This document shows, one piece after another, positions 63,809-64,000 of a stretch of 64,000 nt of DNA. The notes under the pieces were generated by a model that did not search any database, was not told the DNA's origin, and was given only the letters and a program-made list of their open reading frames with translations. This stretch comes from Serripes groenlandicus (lineage: Eukaryota > Mollusca > Bivalvia > Cardiida > Cardiidae), in contig JASEVX010000010.1 of assembly GCA_031761405.1 (NCBI GenBank), forward strand, positions 8,962,554-9,026,553, given 5' to 3'. Positions within the stretch are counted from its first letter, which is position 1. Every line of letters starts with the position of its first letter. Position numbers and translations under genes: made by a program.

Positions 63809-63839
63809 CTATAGAACAACAAATTATCAAACTTTTATT

Positions 63840-64000
63840 AATTTACCATTTGCTGATGCATTTTGAGGCATCTGTGGCTGACGACTTTTGAAAACATTAT
63901 GGCAAAAGGAGAAATTGTTTATAATGAACATTTTCATCTGTATCCAACAATTGTCCTTTAATTTATACAGATTTCCAGGTTTTCTTTTGTCCTTGTGTTT
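63840..64000. mobile_element. TTAA MITE, running off the window
   Basis: TTTACCATTTGCTGATGC, GGCTGACGACTTTTGAAAAC and AAAGGAGAAATTGTTTATAA. Begins about 32 bp from the exon a acceptor. Confidence 0.65.

Noticed and set aside
25960..63808. VIRMA introns as introner-type (MITE-born) introns
   Set aside because: The introns are much longer than one MITE, phases vary, and MITE ends do not coincide with both splice sites. The clustering near donors is kept as a finding instead.

Overview
The window is animal nuclear DNA: AT-rich, gene-poor, with short exons split by GT-AG introns and a very heavy load of small mobile elements. The repeats (tRNA-derived SINEs with a shared core and tail, tandem-cored elements ending in a hairpin plus TAAAA, TTAA-flanked foldback MITEs) and the two genes look like a bivalve mollusc. 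That placement is from family knowledge, not from a search. Both genes lie on the minus strand.

Region 1 (871-8527) is a complete nine-exon gene. All splice phases match and give an open frame of 1010 codons. It joins an N-terminal Mutator-like transposase domain to a C-terminal DEDDh 3'-5' exonuclease whose motifs all look intact. Its introns hold SINEs, Helentron-like fragments and foldback MITEs.

Region 2 (about 8.5-25.9 kb) is intergenic and almost all repeats. It holds two decayed APE-type non-LTR retrotransposons (9.0-10.4 kb and 17.4-20.9 kb, minus), two paralogous copies of a repeat block upstream of them (10.5-12.0 and 21.0-21.4 kb), several tandem arrays, a Helentron-like element (21654-22935) and a methyltransferase pseudogene split by a second copy of that element (23359-24350).

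Region 3 (25960-63808) is the 3' part of the virilizer/VIRMA gene: 22 phase-matched exons encoding the C-terminal 1007 residues up to the stop. The upstream exons lie beyond the right edge. VIRMA is the scaffold of the nuclear m6A mRNA methyltransferase complex. Its introns (0.6-4.6 kb) are packed with one family of TTAA-flanked foldback MITEs (about 40 whole or partial copies). Many of these end within 40 bp of a 5' splice site. The introns also carry nested Helentron-like elements, SINEs and a MULE dimer.

The points most worth following up are: the transposase-exonuclease fusion; a group of tandem-cored elements whose 5' and 3' subterminal sequences change together while staying complementary; the MULE dimer inside a SINE with a 10-bp target duplication; the clustering of MITE ends at VIRMA 5' splice sites; and duplicated splice sites at two VIRMA exons.
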